Shown: positions 62,701 through 64,000 of the stretch, in pieces | How the letters are laid out: each line of letters begins with the position of its first letter | Position numbering within the stretch: position 1 is the first letter of the stretch | From: Tribonema minus | Taxonomy: Eukaryota; Sar; Xanthophyceae; Tribonematales; Tribonemataceae | Direction: 5' to 3' | Assembly (NCBI GenBank): GCA_017506865.1 | Contig: JAFCMP010000005.1 | Coordinates: 310,001 to 374,000, forward strand | Length of the DNA stretch: 64,000 bases | Notes under the pieces: model-generated | Seen by the model: the letters and a program-made list of their open reading frames with translations, nothing else | Database searches by the model: none | Told to the model about the DNA's origin: nothing | Made by a program: the position numbers and the translations under genes

Positions 62701-64000
62701 CCGACGCACCTTGGAGTTAGCGCTCCTCTGCTTCGAGAAGGCAGGGCTGCAGCGCGCACAGCAACGGATCCGCGCGCAGCTGGCGCTGCATGCGCTGCGC
62801 GCTGCCGCCGCCGCTGCGCAGCAGCGGCAGCAGCGGATCGGCAGCGGCGTGAGCGCGGCGCTGCGGCGGCGGGGCGAGGACGCAGCGTAAAAGTGCCTGG
62901 CGGCGGGCCTAGTGGAGCACGCGGCGGTCGCGCTGTGGACGGTACGTGTGATAAACCTCAACATGAAGTTGGCCCCTGACTCTGTCGGCTTGTGCCTTCA
63001 TCGTAATTTTGGAGTGAGGCTGTGCTGGAAACTTACCATGGCCTCAAAGCTGCAGCCGTCAAATGCCGTTTCAAGTCTGTGATTTGATGGGGTCTGCTTA
63101 TCACAACAGAAACTGTCAGCGCTGTTTCCCATTGTGTGTCATGAGCTCTGCCGCTCAGTTGTGGAAGCCCACAGTTGGATGTCCTTGAATGCGCAGGCTA
63201 ATCTGCATTACTTGTTTTAGGTGAATCTGGTGTGCTTTGGACGACACGGCTCTGCGCCACCTGGCCACAGCACAGAAACCATTCCATCAGCCACACTGCA
63301 GACTAGAACTTTCAAAGTTGCATGATAGTACTTAACTTCCGCATTTTGCACTCCGTCGCTGCAGCATGAGCACCGTGGCACAGAACAGCGCATGCCACTG
63401 ACACCAAATACCCTGTCTCACAATACTGGTGTGATTCGCCTGTTGCCATGCATGCTGCTGCCCGTCACTTGTACCAGGTATGCAACTACCAGAAGGCCGG
63501 CGAGCTCCTGCGAGAGCTCGGGAGGGTTGAACTGGCAGAGGGCAGCAGTGCTCAGGCCCACGCGCACCTCGAGCGCGCCGTCGCAGCCTTTGACGCCGCT
63601 GGCAGTCCTCGCGATGCGCTTGAGTGCTTGCAGCAGGTGCGTCTCTGGCGTGAGAGGCAGCAGTGCTGCAGCCCCCTTCGCCGTTGACCAGTTGTCTCGG
63701 ACACGCTTGCCTGCACCGCATCTCTGGCATGAGTGCTGCGACGGTCACGGCAGAACTGCTATTGTGATCCCACATACAACTTTGAGCAAAGACACAGCAC
63801 CTCGGCTAGCAAACGCTCTCAGTGCCGGCTCTGTCATGATGCGATTGCCGGATGTGCAACGATGCAACTGGCATCAGGCTCCTTGTCAGGAAGCAGAGCA
63901 TATATGCTGTGCGTACATGTGTGTATTAATTTGTTAATGAATCGGTCAAGCTGATGTGCAGACGAGCCGCCGAGCACTAATCAGTGAGTGTTTGAGATCC
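50715..64000 (+). CDS. TRANK1-like UvrD/SF1 helicase with TPR-like C-terminus, partial, with frame breaks
   Basis: Exons in phase: 50715-51062, 51629-51862, 52302-52599, 52913-53164, 54030-54941, 55599-55695, 56065-56494, 56813-56877, 57642-57755, 58889-59042, 59954-60046, 61068-61172, 61678-61932, 62634-62941 and ~63450-63636; the gene leaves the window. SF1 motifs are in order: Walker A GRSGTGKT (split by an intron), IYVDEVQDLTQ, FLAGDTAQNIAHG, LEHNYR, EAKGLEFDDVLL and LYTALTRAR. The part before the helicase (PWDVE.., LHELSTGS, LLLWERAISFS) matches TRANK1-type proteins. A GS-repeat insert sits between motifs II and III. Breaks are TGA at 51731-51733, where the family often has Trp or Phe, a one-base frameshift near 62715, and TAA at 62888-62890. 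The last exons read as TPR-like helices (LALLCFEKAG, YQKAGELLRELG). Either the gene is decaying or these are base errors. Confidence 0.87.
56249..56390 (+). repeat. Coding GGCAGC hexanucleotide repeat
   Basis: A run of GGCAGC units with few interruptions encodes a Gly-Ser linker inside the helicase core, between DEVQDLTQALSLLVLMG and PSVFLAGDTAQ. The frame is kept. Confidence 0.95.
59206..59221 (+). repeat. Interstitial telomere-like tract
   Basis: GGGGTTAGGGTTAGGG in a helicase intron; a similar AGGGTTAGGGTTAG lies at 60757-60770. Confidence 0.85.
62085..62352 (+). repeat. Copies of the 3' edge of the helicase exon ending 61932
   Basis: GCAGCGCGGCGATGCCGCAG, then GGCTGGCGCCGGCTTCGGGA and AGCAGGTGAGCG, at about 62090-62154, repeats the exon end with donor; a weaker one (CAGTTTTGGCAAGAAGTTGA) lies near 62328. 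They include a stop (TAG), so are non-functional. Confidence 0.88.

Overview
The window is nuclear DNA of a GC-rich, intron-rich eukaryote, most likely a photosynthetic and ciliated microalga. The evidence is a CYP97-type carotenoid hydroxylase (plastid pathway), a TOGARAM/crescerin-like TOG-domain protein (a family tied to cilia), CCT3, a ubiquitin-L40 fusion and an RNF113/Cwc24 splicing factor, all with GT-AG introns, plus short interstitial TTAGGG tracts. I cannot fix the lineage (green alga, haptophyte and stramenopile all fit).

Layout: (1) 1-6930 (+): 3' part of a CYP97 gene, with an apparently intact hAT transposon at 1875-4674 in one intron. (2) 6931-9430: G-rich spacer. (3) 9431-21515 (-): nine-exon TOG-domain gene. 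(4) 21668-22792 (+): single-exon RNF113/Cwc24, sharing a 152-bp promoter region with the TOG gene. (5) 24383-25985 (-): leucine-rich-repeat gene with one in-frame TGA. (6) 28445-34195 (-): a RING-H2 exon plus CUB and membrane-segment exons, which I read as one CUB-TM-RING-H2 gene. (7) 35444-39305 (-): ubiquitin-L40, divergent from (8) 39626-47005 (+): CCT3. (9) 48359-49706 (+): small secreted protein. (10) 50715-end (+): TRANK1-like UvrD-family helicase, running out of the window.

The standout signal is not a gene. In every long intron-rich gene, introns hold tandem, partial, diverged copies of the edge of the neighbouring exon, splice site included. Copies of an exon's 5' edge (with AG acceptor) lie in the intron upstream; copies of its 3' edge (with GT donor) lie in the intron downstream. 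Units usually carry CTTCAA/TTGAAGT motifs and sometimes foldback MITEs. The same behaviour in five or more unrelated genes points to a genome-wide process that multiplies splice-site-spanning segments. One array contains an inverted copy forming a palindrome, and another is a near-perfect 115-bp tandem.

Exon coordinates below were chosen by splice consensus, reading-phase continuity and family alignment from memory; no search was run.
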